A DNA stretch of 64,000 bases, from NCBI GenBank assembly GCA_023957475.1, contig JAMLHA010000007.1, positions 62,001-126,000 of the forward strand, in the 5' to 3' direction. How positions within the stretch are numbered: the stretch's first letter is position 1; each line of letters opens with the position of its first letter. Shown piece by piece: positions 43,734 through 53,293 of this stretch. This DNA comes from Crocinitomicaceae bacterium (GTDB taxonomy: Bacteria > Bacteroidota > Bacteroidia > Flavobacteriales_D > Crocinitomicaceae). The notes beneath the pieces are model-generated. The model worked only from the letters and a program-made list of their open reading frames with translations. It was not told the origin of the DNA and did no database searches. The position numbers and the translations under genes were made by a program.

Positions 43734-45082
43734 AAAAAAGAATTTTCTTGTTTGTACTTTTATTGAATGGTCTGTTTGTGTTAAATGCACAAGAAGGTAA
43801 TCAGTTGGAACAGTACGTTCAACAGGGGTTAAAGAGTAATTTAGTGGTACAACAACGTTCAATTTCATTAGATAATGCCGTAAATGCTTTGAAACAAGCG
43901 CGAAATTTGTACATTCCAACGTTCGATTTTCAAGCAATGTACACCACGGCTCAAGGTGGACGCTCGTATGAAATGCCTATTGGTGATTTCTTAAATCCAA
44001 TTTTCAATACGGTAAACGATATGTTGGGCACAACGTTATTGCCTCAAGTTGAAAATGAAAAAATCAATTTCTTGCCCAAAAATTATTACGATGCTCGCTT
44101 TCGTTTGTCGGTTCCAATTTTAAATATGGACATCATTCACAATATGCACATCACTGATAAGCAAAGAGCTATTAAAGAAAATGAATTGGAAATTTATGAA
44201 CGTGAATTGGTAAAAGAGATAAAGGTGACGTATTACCTGTATTTATCGTCGATGAAAGCTGAGCAAATTTACCAAAATACTTTGGAAATGGCTGAAGAAG
44301 CAAAACGAGTGAATGAAAAATTGGTGGATGCTGGAAATGGTTTGCATGCTTATGTGCTTCGTTCGGAAAGTGAAATGGAGCAAATAAAAACTCAGCTAAA
44401 AACGGCTGAATTGCAATCAAATTCGTTGAGAAGGTACTTTAATGCACTCTTAAATAGGGGAGAGATGGATGAAATTGTGGTTGAAGATTCTGAATCGATC
44501 ATTCCTTTTGTGGAATCGACAACAGTTTCTGCTAAAAATAGAGAAGAGTTAAATTCCCTAGATTTAGCTGTTGCTTTGAGAGAAGATGTCGTAAAAATGA
44601 AAAAACATGCATTTGTTCCTACGCTTGGTGGATTCTTGGATTTGGGTTCGCAAGCAGAGGAATTTCGTTTTAACAAAAACTCTATCTATTACATGGTTGG
44701 TGTTCAGTTAAATATTCCCATATTTCAAGGAAATAGAAACAATTTGAAGATCAAAGAGGCTAAAAATGAAATGGAAATTGCAAAACTGCAAAAGGAATAT
44801 GTGGAGCAACAATTAGCTGTTTCTGTCAATAAAGCATATTCAGATGTTTTGATTGAAAAATCAAAGTATGAATCGACACTTAAACAGTTGGACATGGCAG
44901 AAACTTATTACCGCCTCATTACAAAGGGTTATGCTTCTGGTGTGAATACGTATCTAGAAACAGTTGATGCACGTTCGCAACTATCATCAGCAAAACTCGC
45001 AGCCAACATTGGCTATTACCAATTTTTGTCAGCATTGGCAAAATTAGAAAGAGAATCAGCATCTTATCCATTAAATAATTAA
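43730..45082 (+). CDS. TolC-family outer-membrane efflux channel
   Basis: 450 residues. Signal peptide MKKRIFLFVLLLNGLFVLNA; two OEP repeats rich in long helices (SLDNAVNALKQARNLYIPTF and KIKEAKNEMEIAKLQKEYVEQQ in part) as in TolC. It forms the outer-membrane exit tunnel of a tripartite pump. It overlaps the TetR gene by 4 bases and is followed by the adaptor gene after 6 bases. Confidence 0.94.
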   Translation: MKKRIFLFVLLLNGLFVLNAQEGNQLEQYVQQGLKSNLVVQQRSISLDNAVNALKQARNLYIPTFDFQAMYTTAQGGRSYEMPIGDFLNPIFNTVNDMLGTTLLPQVENEKINFLPKNYYDARFRLSVPILNMDIIHNMHITDKQRAIKENELEIYERELVKEIKVTYYLYLSSMKAEQIYQNTLEMAEEAKRVNEKLVDAGNGLHAYVLRSESEMEQIKTQLKTAELQSNSLRRYFNALLNRGEMDEIVVEDSESIIPFVESTTVSAKNREELNSLDLAVALREDVVKMKKHAFVPTLGGFLDLGSQAEEFRFNKNSIYYMVGVQLNIPIFQGNRNNLKIKEAKNEMEIAKLQKEYVEQQLAVSVNKAYSDVLIEKSKYESTLKQLDMAETYYRLITKGYASGVNTYLETVDARSQLSSAKLAANIGYYQFLSALAKLERESASYPLNN

Positions 45083-45088
45083 TATATC

Positions 45089-46138
45089 ATGAAACGAATT
45101 AAATTAATCAACACTGCATTCATCGCTTTGATGGTTTTGTTGTTCATTGCGTGCGAAACAAAAGAAGATACAAATGAATTCAATTTGAATGACGAAGTAT
45201 TGGTAACAATAAAACCGATACAAAAAGAAGCGGGTAGCACCATCGTAGAATCTTCTGGGTTGTTTACGACCGATGACGAAACATTGTTGTCGTTTAAAAA
45301 TGGTGGACTAATTGAACGTATTTACGTGAAAGAAGGGGATTATGTAAAAAAAGGACAAGTTTTGGCTTCATTAAACATGACTGAATTAAATGCCAAAGCT
45401 GCACAATTAAAAGCAGCATTGGAAAAGGCTGAACGAGATTTTACCAGAGCTCAAAAATTGTACAAAGATAGTGTAGCTACGCTTGAACAGTTTCAAAATG
45501 CCCAAACACAATTAGATGTAATAAAACAAGATTGGAATACCATCGAATTTAATTTGAAATATTCTCAAATTAGAGCCAATGGAGATGGGTATATTTTACT
45601 AAAATTGGCCAATGAAGGTCAAATGGTTGGCCCTGGAATGCCTGTTTTTCAAATGAATAGTGCAGGAAATGGCAATTGGATGGTAAAAGTTGGTGTTTCT
45701 GACTTTCAATGGGCTTCAATAGCTGTTGGAGATTCGGCTATCATTACAACGGATGCCTATCCAAAAGAAATAAAAGCAAGAATTATTCAAAAATCGGAGG
45801 GTATTAACCCAAATTCAGGTACATTTACATTGTCGGTTCAACCAATTTCAATGAAAGGACTAACCGTTGCATCTGGTATGTTTGCAAAAGTAAAAATTTT
45901 TGGAAATGCAAAAGATACGTGGTTTGTGCCTTATGAAGCATTATTGAATGGTAATAAAGGAAAGGGATATGTATTTGTGACAGACGACAAGAAAAAAGCA
46001 AAAAAAGTACAGGTATATGTGGCTGCTTTGCAAACTGACTATGTGATGATACGATCCGGATTAGAAAATTACCGTTATTTAATTGTTTCTGGAAGCCCTT
46101 ATTTGAAAGATGGTTCCGACATTAAAGTTGTTGATTAA
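45089..46138 (+). CDS. RND efflux periplasmic adaptor (HlyD-like lipoprotein)
   Basis: 349 residues. Lipoprotein signal LLFIACETKED (Cys22) anchors it to a membrane. Barrel-sandwich hybrid in two halves: GLIERIYVKEGDYVKKGQVLA and, after a hairpin (AALEKAERDFTRAQKLY), ANGDGYILLKLANEGQMVG; then a beta-barrel domain. Joins the inner-membrane RND pump to the TolC channel. Lies between both genes. Confidence 0.94.
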   Translation: MKRIKLINTAFIALMVLLFIACETKEDTNEFNLNDEVLVTIKPIQKEAGSTIVESSGLFTTDDETLLSFKNGGLIERIYVKEGDYVKKGQVLASLNMTELNAKAAQLKAALEKAERDFTRAQKLYKDSVATLEQFQNAQTQLDVIKQDWNTIEFNLKYSQIRANGDGYILLKLANEGQMVGPGMPVFQMNSAGNGNWMVKVGVSDFQWASIAVGDSAIITTDAYPKEIKARIIQKSEGINPNSGTFTLSVQPISMKGLTVASGMFAKVKIFGNAKDTWFVPYEALLNGNKGKGYVFVTDDKKKAKKVQVYVAALQTDYVMIRSGLENYRYLIVSGSPYLKDGSDIKVVD

Positions 46139-46158
46139 ATTAAAATGATTTAACTGCT

Positions 46159-49100
46159 ATGAATTTGATAAAGGCTCCTATAAAAAATTACCAGTTTACG
46201 CTTATTTTAGTGCTAATGGTGGTGGTTGTTGGTATTAGTACATTGTTAACGATGCCACGTGCAGAAGATCCAGATATGGAAGCACCGTATTTCCCGGTTG
46301 TTGTTGTATATCCTGGGGCAAGTCCAAAAGATATGGAACAATTGGTGGTGAAACCACTAGAAGCACGATTTAGTGGATTGGATAAAATTAAGCACATTAA
46401 AACAAAAATTGACAATGGCTTGATGTTTATGGTGGTAGAATACGAATATTCTGCCAATTACAACACCAAATACCAAGAAGTTGTGCGTGAACTTGGAGCT
46501 GCAAAGCAACAAGATTTGCCAGAAGGTATCTACCGTGCTGATGTGATTGAAATTGATCCAACAAATGTAAACATCATTCAAGGGGCGTTGATTTCTGAAA
46601 ATGCTTCCAAATTTACGATGAAAAAACTCGCCGATGAATTAAAATCGGAGTTGGAAAAAGTGCCTTCTTTAAAAAATGTAACCATTCATGGTGTTTCCGA
46701 ACAGTTGATTCGTGTGGACTTAAACGAAGGTCGCTTGGCGCAATTGCAAATTCCTGCTTCGAGAATTATGGATGCCATTGGTGCCGAAGCAATGAATATT
46801 CCGGGCGGTAGTGTGCATGCGGGACAAAAAACATTTAGTGTAAAAGCTGGAGGTGGATACCAAAGCGTTGAACAAATTGAAAATACGGTTGTTTCCAGTT
46901 ATCAAGGTAGAAATATTACCTTGAAAGAAGTAGCAGACGTTTATCCGTCTTTTTCTCCAGAAACATACATAACTCGCCTAAATGGTTTTGAATGCTTGTT
47001 TGTAACCGCTGCTCAAAAGAAGGGGATGAATATTAGCTCTACGCAAGATGAATACCAAAAAGTAATAGAAGCATTCAAAGAAAAATTGCCTAAAAATGTT
47101 GATTTGGTACTCAATTTTGAACAAGCTGACAATGTTAGAAGTCGCTTGAGTGGATTGGGTAAGGACTTTTTGATTGCCATTGGCTTGGTATTGTTTACGT
47201 TGTTGCCACTTGGTACACGGGCTTCTGTTGTTGTGATGATTGCTATTCCTTTATCGTTGGCAACTGGAATTGTAATCCTAAATGCATTTGGTTTTTCGCT
47301 AAATCAGTTGAGTATTGTTGGATTTGTTGTGGCACTCGGTTTGGTGGTCGATGATAGTATTGTTGTGGTGGAAAACATCGAGCGGTGGTTGCGGGAAGGT
47401 CACTCTCCAATTGATGCTGCTGTGAAGGGAACAAAGCAAATTTCTTTAGCTGTTTTAGGTTGTACGGCTACCTTGGTTGTGGCGTTTATGCCTTTGATGT
47501 TTTTACCAGAAAAAGCAGGTCAATTTATTCGTAGTTTACCTACTGCTGTAATCGGTTCTGTTGTAGCATCCATGTTTGTAGCATTGTTGGTGGTGCCATT
47601 TTTGTCGAGTATTATCTTAAAACCACACAAACAAGAAGGTGGAAACATCATTTTGAAAGGATTGCAAAAAATCATTCATTTAACGTATGCTGTATGGTTG
47701 GATAAAGCCTTGAAAAAGCCTGTGTTGACAGTTATTGGTGCGGCAATCATTTTTGCAGGAGCTTTGTTTATGTTGCCAAGATTGGGATTTGAATTATTTC
47801 CTTCTTCGGAGCGGCCACAATTTATGGTGCATATTGCTCCACCTCCTCAATCAAATATTTATTATTCGGATAGCATTACACAAATAGTAGAAAAAGATTT
47901 GAGTAATATGAAGAAAGTGAAGTATTATTCTAGTAATGTTGGTAAAGGAAATCCTCGTTTGTTTTACAATTTGGAACAAGCCAGTGAGCGACAAGATTTT
48001 GCTGAAATTTTTGTGCAATTACAAAAAGATGTTAGTTCCAAAGAAAAATTACAAATCATAGATTCTCTTAGAAAGCATTGGAGTTCCTTTTTAGGTGCTA
48101 AAATTGAGGTAAGAAATTTTGAACAAGGTGTGCCAATTCTGTCTCCTGTTGAAGTGCGTTTGTTTGGCGACAATTTAGATACGTTGAAACAATTGGCGAG
48201 TAGAGTGGAGATAATGTTGAAGAAAACAAAGGGAACAGAAGATGTCAACAACCCATCGACTTATACCAAAATGGATTTAAAAGTGAACATCAATCGTGAA
48301 AAAGCAGCTGCAATGGGTGTTCCATCTGTGTTGATTGATAAATCTATTCGAATGGCGTTGTCGGGGTTGGATGTGGCTACTTTCTCTGATCCTACTAAGG
48401 ATAATGATGATTATAAAATTCGTGTCACTGTTCCGCGAGAAGATTATCCAGATATGTCCATTTTTGATAATATTTTTGTTGACAATGTTCAAGGCATGGC
48501 TATTCCGATCAATCAATTGGTAACATTGAGTATGGAATCTTCTCCATCGTCTATTAGTCACATTGATAGAACTCGGGTTGTCTATGTTAATTCGTTTGTG
48601 AAAAAAGGATATACCAATGATAAAGTCATTAGTGATGTAGAAAACCAAATGAAGAAGATGAAGTTGCCTCATGGTTATCATTTTGAAATGGGTGGAGAAG
48701 TGGAAAGTCGCCAAGAAGCTTTTGGAGGTTTTAGCACCATTATCATCATTACTATTTTCTTATTCATTGCCGTATTGGTATTGGAATTTAGAACAATTAA
48801 AAGCACGTTAATTGTATTGTCTGTTATTCCACTTGGAATTGTTGGAGCCGTTGTAGCGTTGTGGATTACTGGTAATCCATTGTCGTTTGTATCGACCATT
48901 GGTTTAGTAGCCTTAGCAGGTATTGAAGTCAAGAATACCATTTTACTTGTCGATTTTACCAATCAATTGAGAAAAGAGGGAATGGGCATTATCGAAGCAG
49001 CCGAAAAAGCGTCTGAAATACGGTTTTTACCTATTATTTTAACCACATTAACAGCTATAGGAGGATTGATTCCGATTGCGATGTCTAGCAACCCGATGAT

Positions 49101-49206
49101 TGCACCTTTAGCAGTGGTCATTATTGGTGGATTGATAAGTTCTACGTTGCTTTCTCGTATTGTAACTCCGGTGGTATATCGTTTGATGCCTCCGAAGATT
49201 GATTGA
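46159..49206 (+). CDS. RND-family multidrug efflux permease
   Basis: 1015 residues, twelve membrane helices and two large periplasmic loops, as in AcrB/MexB. The N-terminus lies MNLIKAPIKNYQFTLILVLM; helix 4 carries the paired proton-relay aspartates (VALGLVVDDSIVVVENIERW); the second half repeats the layout (VALAGIEVKNTILLVDFTNQ). Drives drug/proton antiport. Substrate is not predictable; the related class with HAE1-type sequence includes drugs, dyes and bile salts. No terminator is evident in the ~20 bases after the stop. Confidence 0.96.
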   Translation: MNLIKAPIKNYQFTLILVLMVVVVGISTLLTMPRAEDPDMEAPYFPVVVVYPGASPKDMEQLVVKPLEARFSGLDKIKHIKTKIDNGLMFMVVEYEYSANYNTKYQEVVRELGAAKQQDLPEGIYRADVIEIDPTNVNIIQGALISENASKFTMKKLADELKSELEKVPSLKNVTIHGVSEQLIRVDLNEGRLAQLQIPASRIMDAIGAEAMNIPGGSVHAGQKTFSVKAGGGYQSVEQIENTVVSSYQGRNITLKEVADVYPSFSPETYITRLNGFECLFVTAAQKKGMNISSTQDEYQKVIEAFKEKLPKNVDLVLNFEQADNVRSRLSGLGKDFLIAIGLVLFTLLPLGTRASVVVMIAIPLSLATGIVILNAFGFSLNQLSIVGFVVALGLVVDDSIVVVENIERWLREGHSPIDAAVKGTKQISLAVLGCTATLVVAFMPLMFLPEKAGQFIRSLPTAVIGSVVASMFVALLVVPFLSSIILKPHKQEGGNIILKGLQKIIHLTYAVWLDKALKKPVLTVIGAAIIFAGALFMLPRLGFELFPSSERPQFMVHIAPPPQSNIYYSDSITQIVEKDLSNMKKVKYYSSNVGKGNPRLFYNLEQASERQDFAEIFVQLQKDVSSKEKLQIIDSLRKHWSSFLGAKIEVRNFEQGVPILSPVEVRLFGDNLDTLKQLASRVEIMLKKTKGTEDVNNPSTYTKMDLKVNINREKAAAMGVPSVLIDKSIRMALSGLDVATFSDPTKDNDDYKIRVTVPREDYPDMSIFDNIFVDNVQGMAIPINQLVTLSMESSPSSISHIDRTRVVYVNSFVKKGYTNDKVISDVENQMKKMKLPHGYHFEMGGEVESRQEAFGGFSTIIIITIFLFIAVLVLEFRTIKSTLIVLSVIPLGIVGAVVALWITGNPLSFVSTIGLVALAGIEVKNTILLVDFTNQLRKEGMGIIEAAEKASEIRFLPIILTTLTAIGGLIPIAMSSNPMIAPLAVVIIGGLISSTLLSRIVTPVVYRLMPPKID

Positions 49207-49219
49207 TTATTTTACAGGT

Positions 49220-49305
49220 TTTTCGTCTATTATTGGTTTGTACAAATCTGCCGTTACGATACACGCCCGACATTTGGGATATAATTTGGGGGTGGCAAAC
49301 ACGGT
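49220..49305 (+). pseudogene. Fragment of a REP-associated (Y1) transposase
   Basis: 49237-49305 is ~85-90% identical to 49687-49755 inside the neighbouring remnant. In one frame it reads SSIIGLYKSAVTIHARHLGY, the C-terminal part of the same transposase family. Both ends are missing and it lies right after the RND pump. The remainder of 49306-49445 is AT-rich with nothing recognised. Confidence 0.7.
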
Positions 49306-49445
49306 TTTTTTAGAGTGTTTTGCTAAAAAAAAGGTAATGTACTGAAAAATAGTTGGTGAATAATTGAAAAAAAATTAAAAATTTATTAGTAGTGTGAATG
49401 TTATTTTTTGTTATCTTAATAGTTACAAAACAGCTAAATATCAAG

Positions 49446-49852
49446 ATGAACGAAAAATTTCAAAATAAATACCGCAACGAGTCGGCACGAGCCCAATGGT
49501 GGAATTATCAACGGGACGGAGCATATTTCATTACAATTTGCACACACAATAGGGAACATTTTTTTGGAGAAATCGAATCAGGAAAAATGAATTTGTCGCC
49601 CATCATCAAAACCCTATTATTGACAATAATTTCGGGAAAACGCGGTTTCAAAATATCGGAAAAAATTCGATTTCATCCATTATCGGATCGTATAAATCTG
49701 CCGTTACGAAACACGCCCGACGTTTGGGATATAATTTTGGGTGGCAAACACGATTTCACGACCATATCATTCGCAACGAACAATCGTTTCAACGCATAGA
49801 ACAATACATTATTAATAATCCGTCAAAATGGAAAGAAGATCGATTTTGTTGA
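49446..49852 (+). pseudogene. REP-associated tyrosine transposase (Y1/HUH family), deleted and frameshifted
   Basis: The N-terminal part is in one frame from ATG 49446: MNEKFQNKYRNESARAQWW, GAYFITICTHNREHFFGEIE. After KMNLS the middle of the protein, including the HUH motif expected as MPNHIHG, is gone. The C-terminal part lies in another frame and is well preserved: FQNIGKNSISSIIGSYKSAV, HARRLGYNFGWQTRFHDHII, QRIEQYIINNPSKWKEDRF, ending TGA at 49850-49852. A deletion plus frameshift has removed activity. RAYT enzymes move REP palindromes. The gap 49853-50041 holds only AT-rich DNA. Confidence 0.85.
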
Positions 49853-50041
49853 ATGTGAAAATATAAACCTAAATTGTTAAGCGAATATACTATTTTTTTT
49901 TGCTTTTTTGTAACCTATTAGCAACTTAATTACTCTAACGATTAAATTGCAGATATAATGGCATGCATTTTGTATATGAGTTCATAAACAATAAATTGAT
50001 TTTAAAAGAGTTTAAGTAACATGTTTAATTGAATTAGAATT

Positions 50042-51229
50042 ATGAAAAAGTTAATTGTTTTTATCATTTATATCGTAAGCTTTACAGCTTCAGCACAGTT
50101 TAAAAGTGGGTTTGAACCAACTGAGGCAAGGGATATGATCCAAATTTGCAATACATTTGGTTATGTAGATTTATATGGCAGTGATGAAGAAATCATTCCA
50201 AATGGTTATCAAAAGGTTTATACTTCTCCGTCATTGGGTATGGATAATAAATTCAGTGTGTTTAAAACGAAAGATAAAGGAGCGATTGTGTTTAGAGGAA
50301 CAACTTCCAATATGTTGAGTTTTATGGAAAATTTCTATGCTACAATGATTCCTGTGAAAGGTCAAATTGCAATTAAAGGTGAAAAGTTTAAATACCAAAT
50401 GGGGAAAGAAACTTCAAGCTCAATCCATGCAGGTTATACATTGGCGATAGGTTTCATGAAAGCCGATTTGTTAAAAGAAATAAAAGAATTGAACAAACAA
50501 GGCATCTATGATATTTATATTACAGGCCACTCTCAAGGTGGAGCATTGGCAACATTGGTGAGAGCTTATTTGAATTATTTGCCAGAAAATGAATTGGATA
50601 AGAAGAATAACTTTAAAGTATATGCATTTGCCAATCCAATGGTTGGAAATGAAGCGTTTGTAAAAGAATACAATTCCAGTTTTTGTGAAAACGGGATGAG
50701 CTATTCTATTCACAATCCAGAAGATTTTGTGCCACGATTACCAATCAGTAAAGTAGATGAGAATTTCTGGGAAAATAATTTATCGTTACTTACAAGTGGA
50801 AATGAAAAAATGAGTCGTATGTCAATGCTATTTGCAGGTGCTGGCACAATGTTTAAAGGTAACATTGTAGAAATGGCAAAAATGATGGCAACACAGATTG
50901 AAGGAATGTTGAAAAATAGCTTGGGTAAATTTGAAATGCCAGCATTTAAAGATGAATTTAACTACGTTCATGGGTCCAATATTGTCAAAATTTCACCAAC
51001 TGTTTATCCAATGGAATTAAAAGATTCGTCCATCTTAAAAAATGATTCGTTGATGAATAGTTATAAACGAGATGTGAATGGTATGTTTGAGAACAAAGAA
51101 TTGTACAAATCAGCAGATAATTTCATGCAACACAAACCCTATAATTATTACACAGCTATTTTAAAGGATTATTTCCCACAAGATTACGAAGCGCTTAATC
51201 AAAAGTACTTTGTAATGCCAAAGAAATAA
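50042..51229 (+). CDS. Secreted lipase-class-3-like alpha/beta hydrolase
   Basis: 395 residues. Signal peptide MKKLIVFIIYIVSFTASAQ. Nucleophile elbow ITGHSQGGALATLV (Ser near residue 163), a likely Asp in NPEDFVPRLPIS and His in FNYVHGSNIVK, which together give the lipase 3 triad; FRGTTSN near residue 87 provides the oxyanion region. Predicted periplasmic or extracellular esterase/lipase. Monocistronic: nearest genes face it from both sides. No close promoter match seen. Confidence 0.88.
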   Translation: MKKLIVFIIYIVSFTASAQFKSGFEPTEARDMIQICNTFGYVDLYGSDEEIIPNGYQKVYTSPSLGMDNKFSVFKTKDKGAIVFRGTTSNMLSFMENFYATMIPVKGQIAIKGEKFKYQMGKETSSSIHAGYTLAIGFMKADLLKEIKELNKQGIYDIYITGHSQGGALATLVRAYLNYLPENELDKKNNFKVYAFANPMVGNEAFVKEYNSSFCENGMSYSIHNPEDFVPRLPISKVDENFWENNLSLLTSGNEKMSRMSMLFAGAGTMFKGNIVEMAKMMATQIEGMLKNSLGKFEMPAFKDEFNYVHGSNIVKISPTVYPMELKDSSILKNDSLMNSYKRDVNGMFENKELYKSADNFMQHKPYNYYTAILKDYFPQDYEALNQKYFVMPKK

Positions 51230-51293
51230 TTAAATCATTAGTTGTTCATTCTATATAGTCTGAAAAATGTCTTGTAGTAATATCGAATCAACT

Positions 51294-52040
51294 TTAAATA
51301 CTCCAAAGTTCTCTAAAGCGGATTGCTTGTCGTCTTGAAATTTCAATTTTTTCACCAGTTTCTAACTCAACGAGTAATCCACCATTGAACCAATTTTCAA
51401 TTTTGCTAATCCATTTCACATTGATGATGAATTTTCGATTTGCCCTAAAGAAATAATTGCTATCAAGACGTTTTTCTATGTTTCCTAACGAACTTAAAAT
51501 CATTGGTTTGTAGGTGTCAAAGTGAACCTTTACATAATTGCCATCTGATTCAAAATACCGAACAGTTGCCAACTTCGTGAACCAACATTTTTCACCATCT
51601 TTAATAAAAATCTGATCGTCAATGGATAACTGTCTTTTTTCAATAGGTGCATCTGATATGGAAGTAGCAACATTTTCTTCTTCAAAAATAGCTGTTATTT
51701 TTTTTATTGTTTCATTCAATCGAGATGGGTCAACAGGTTTGAGAATGTAATCCAAAGCGTTTACTTCAAAAGCTTTTAATGCAAATTCATCATAAGCCGT
51801 AATGAAAACAACAAGAGGAATCTCTTCTAATTGTTTAATTAAATCAAATCCAGTAATGCCGGGCATGTTGATGTCCAAAAACAATAGGTCGGGAGCTAAT
51901 TCGTTGATGAATTCAATACCTTCTTTGCCGTTTTTAGCTTCACTAATGATATCAATTTGCGGATAGTTTTTCAGCAGTGATTTTAATTCCTCACGAGCCA
52001 ATCGCTCATCATCAATGATGATTGTTTTAATTTTTTTCAT
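51294..52040 (-). CDS. LytTR-type response regulator
   Basis: 248 residues from ATG 52040 (MKKIKTIIIDDERLA). Receiver domain 1-120 with acidic pocket IIIDDERL, phospho-accepting Asp in LLFLDINMPGITG, FITAYDEFA and the Lys in YILKPVDPSRL; LytTR DNA-binding domain from about 140 with RYFESDGNYVKVHF and RFRANRKFIINV-type segment FFRANRKFIINVKWI. Overlaps the histidine-kinase gene by 14 bases; both form one operon. Binds DNA as a dimer; targets unknown. Confidence 0.95.
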   Translation of the reverse strand: MKKIKTIIIDDERLAREELKSLLKNYPQIDIISEAKNGKEGIEFINELAPDLLFLDINMPGITGFDLIKQLEEIPLVVFITAYDEFALKAFEVNALDYILKPVDPSRLNETIKKITAIFEEENVATSISDAPIEKRQLSIDDQIFIKDGEKCWFTKLATVRYFESDGNYVKVHFDTYKPMILSSLGNIEKRLDSNYFFRANRKFIINVKWISKIENWFNGGLLVELETGEKIEISRRQAIRFRELWSI

Positions 52041-53064
52041 AGTCAAAAGTTAAAGTGGCAACAACATTTTCGCCCACTTGCGAAATGGAAAAATGTGCTT
52101 TGTTGTTGTATTGAATTGCTAATCTCCTTTTCGTATTTTCAACACCTATACCAGTATCAATGGTGTTTTTTAGTTTACCAGAATTTTCAACAATAATTAA
52201 AAGTTGATTGTTCAAATGCTGTGTGCTGATTTTAATAAAACCTCCATCAATATTTTGAGAAATACCATGTTTTATCGCATTCTCAACCAATGTTTGAATG
52301 ATAAAAGGAGGGATTAAAAACGAAGAAAGTTGTTGGTCTATGTTCCAAGTAATTTTTATTCGCTCCTCAAAGCGTATTTTCTCTAAATCCAAGTAATTTT
52401 TTACAATTTCAATTTCTTCATCAATAGAAATGAGGTTTTCTTTACCTGAAACCAGTGATTTTCTTAATAAATTGGATAGCGTAGTAATGGCAGATTTGGC
52501 ACTTTGAGGTTCAATTTCAACCAATGCTCTAATGGAGTTTAGTGAATTAAACAAAAAATGAGGGTTAAGTTGAGAACGCAAATTTTTTAATTCAATTTCA
52601 TTTTTTGCTGCTTCTAATGAAAGGTTGTCCAATTCTTGCTGATTGGATTTTTGAAAAAAGTGGTAAGTAAAATAAATACCATTCCAACAGATTATTAATA
52701 AACTCAAAGCTAATATATTGACAATGATTCGTCCTGAATTAAATAAATTTAGATAATCCTTTGAGATAATGAATTCTGTAATTAATAAGATTGTTTCGAT
52801 TAAAGTAGAGCAAATGATGGAAATAATTAACAATTTAGGTATCAGTGTTTTAAGGTTGAAATCTAACCATCTTTTTGATAACATATATAGACGCATCAAA
52901 TGGGTGAAAAAAATACTAAAGATAGTCATCAAAAAAAGCTGTACAAACAATTTATAAGACACATCATTTGGACGATCAATATAGGCAGAAAGAAAAATCA
53001 AGCAGGAATAAATTGTCCAACCACCAAATTGAGCCAACCAATACAATTTTTTACTCGATTTCAT
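52027..53064 (-). CDS. LytS-like membrane sensor histidine kinase
   Basis: 345 residues from ATG 53064 (MKSSKKLYWLAQFGGWTIY), chosen because it lies at the start of transcription predicted from the box 53077-53070; longer in-frame starts would read through that promoter. Four N-terminal helices (~10-125), a coiled linker, then the His_kinase domain with the H-box NPHFLFNSLNSIRALVE and ATPase motifs VENAIKHGISQN and GVENTKRRL. The stimulus is not known. Partner of the LytTR regulator. Confidence 0.93.
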   Translation of the reverse strand: MKSSKKLYWLAQFGGWTIYSCLIFLSAYIDRPNDVSYKLFVQLFLMTIFSIFFTHLMRLYMLSKRWLDFNLKTLIPKLLIISIICSTLIETILLITEFIISKDYLNLFNSGRIIVNILALSLLIICWNGIYFTYHFFQKSNQQELDNLSLEAAKNEIELKNLRSQLNPHFLFNSLNSIRALVEIEPQSAKSAITTLSNLLRKSLVSGKENLISIDEEIEIVKNYLDLEKIRFEERIKITWNIDQQLSSFLIPPFIIQTLVENAIKHGISQNIDGGFIKISTQHLNNQLLIIVENSGKLKNTIDTGIGVENTKRRLAIQYNNKAHFSISQVGENVVATLTFDYEKN

Positions 53065-53069
53065 AAAAA

Positions 53070-53077
53070 CAAATTTA
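53070..53077 (-). promoter_or_regulatory. -7 box of the LytS/LytTR operon
   Basis: TAAATTTG on the minus strand ends five bases before the ATG at 53064. A TTG at 53096-53094 is 16 bases further up, near the short limit. Implies a leaderless message. Confidence 0.5.
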
Positions 53078-53293
53078 GCAATCATTTTGATTGCAATCAT
53101 AATCTTAAAAAGAAAATATGGCTTAACACCAAACTTGTTTAGAATGATTTTAATTAACAAAATTATAACGATTAAAATTTTACATTATGTAGTATTATTC
53201 ATAAATTTGATAAAAATCAATTTGTTTCTCTTTTATGTTTATTCCAGAAGAAAACAATGTCATATAAATAGTTAAAAATAAATTATTGTACCT

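Noticed and set aside
48277..48714. 145-residue minus-strand frame in the RND permease
   Set aside because: Shadow frame rich in His, Asn and Ile; the permease frame is certain.
52946..53275. Plus-strand frames of 62-80 residues upstream of acnA
   Set aside because: They overlap the 5' part of the histidine-kinase gene and its leader; AT-rich without any protein-like pattern.
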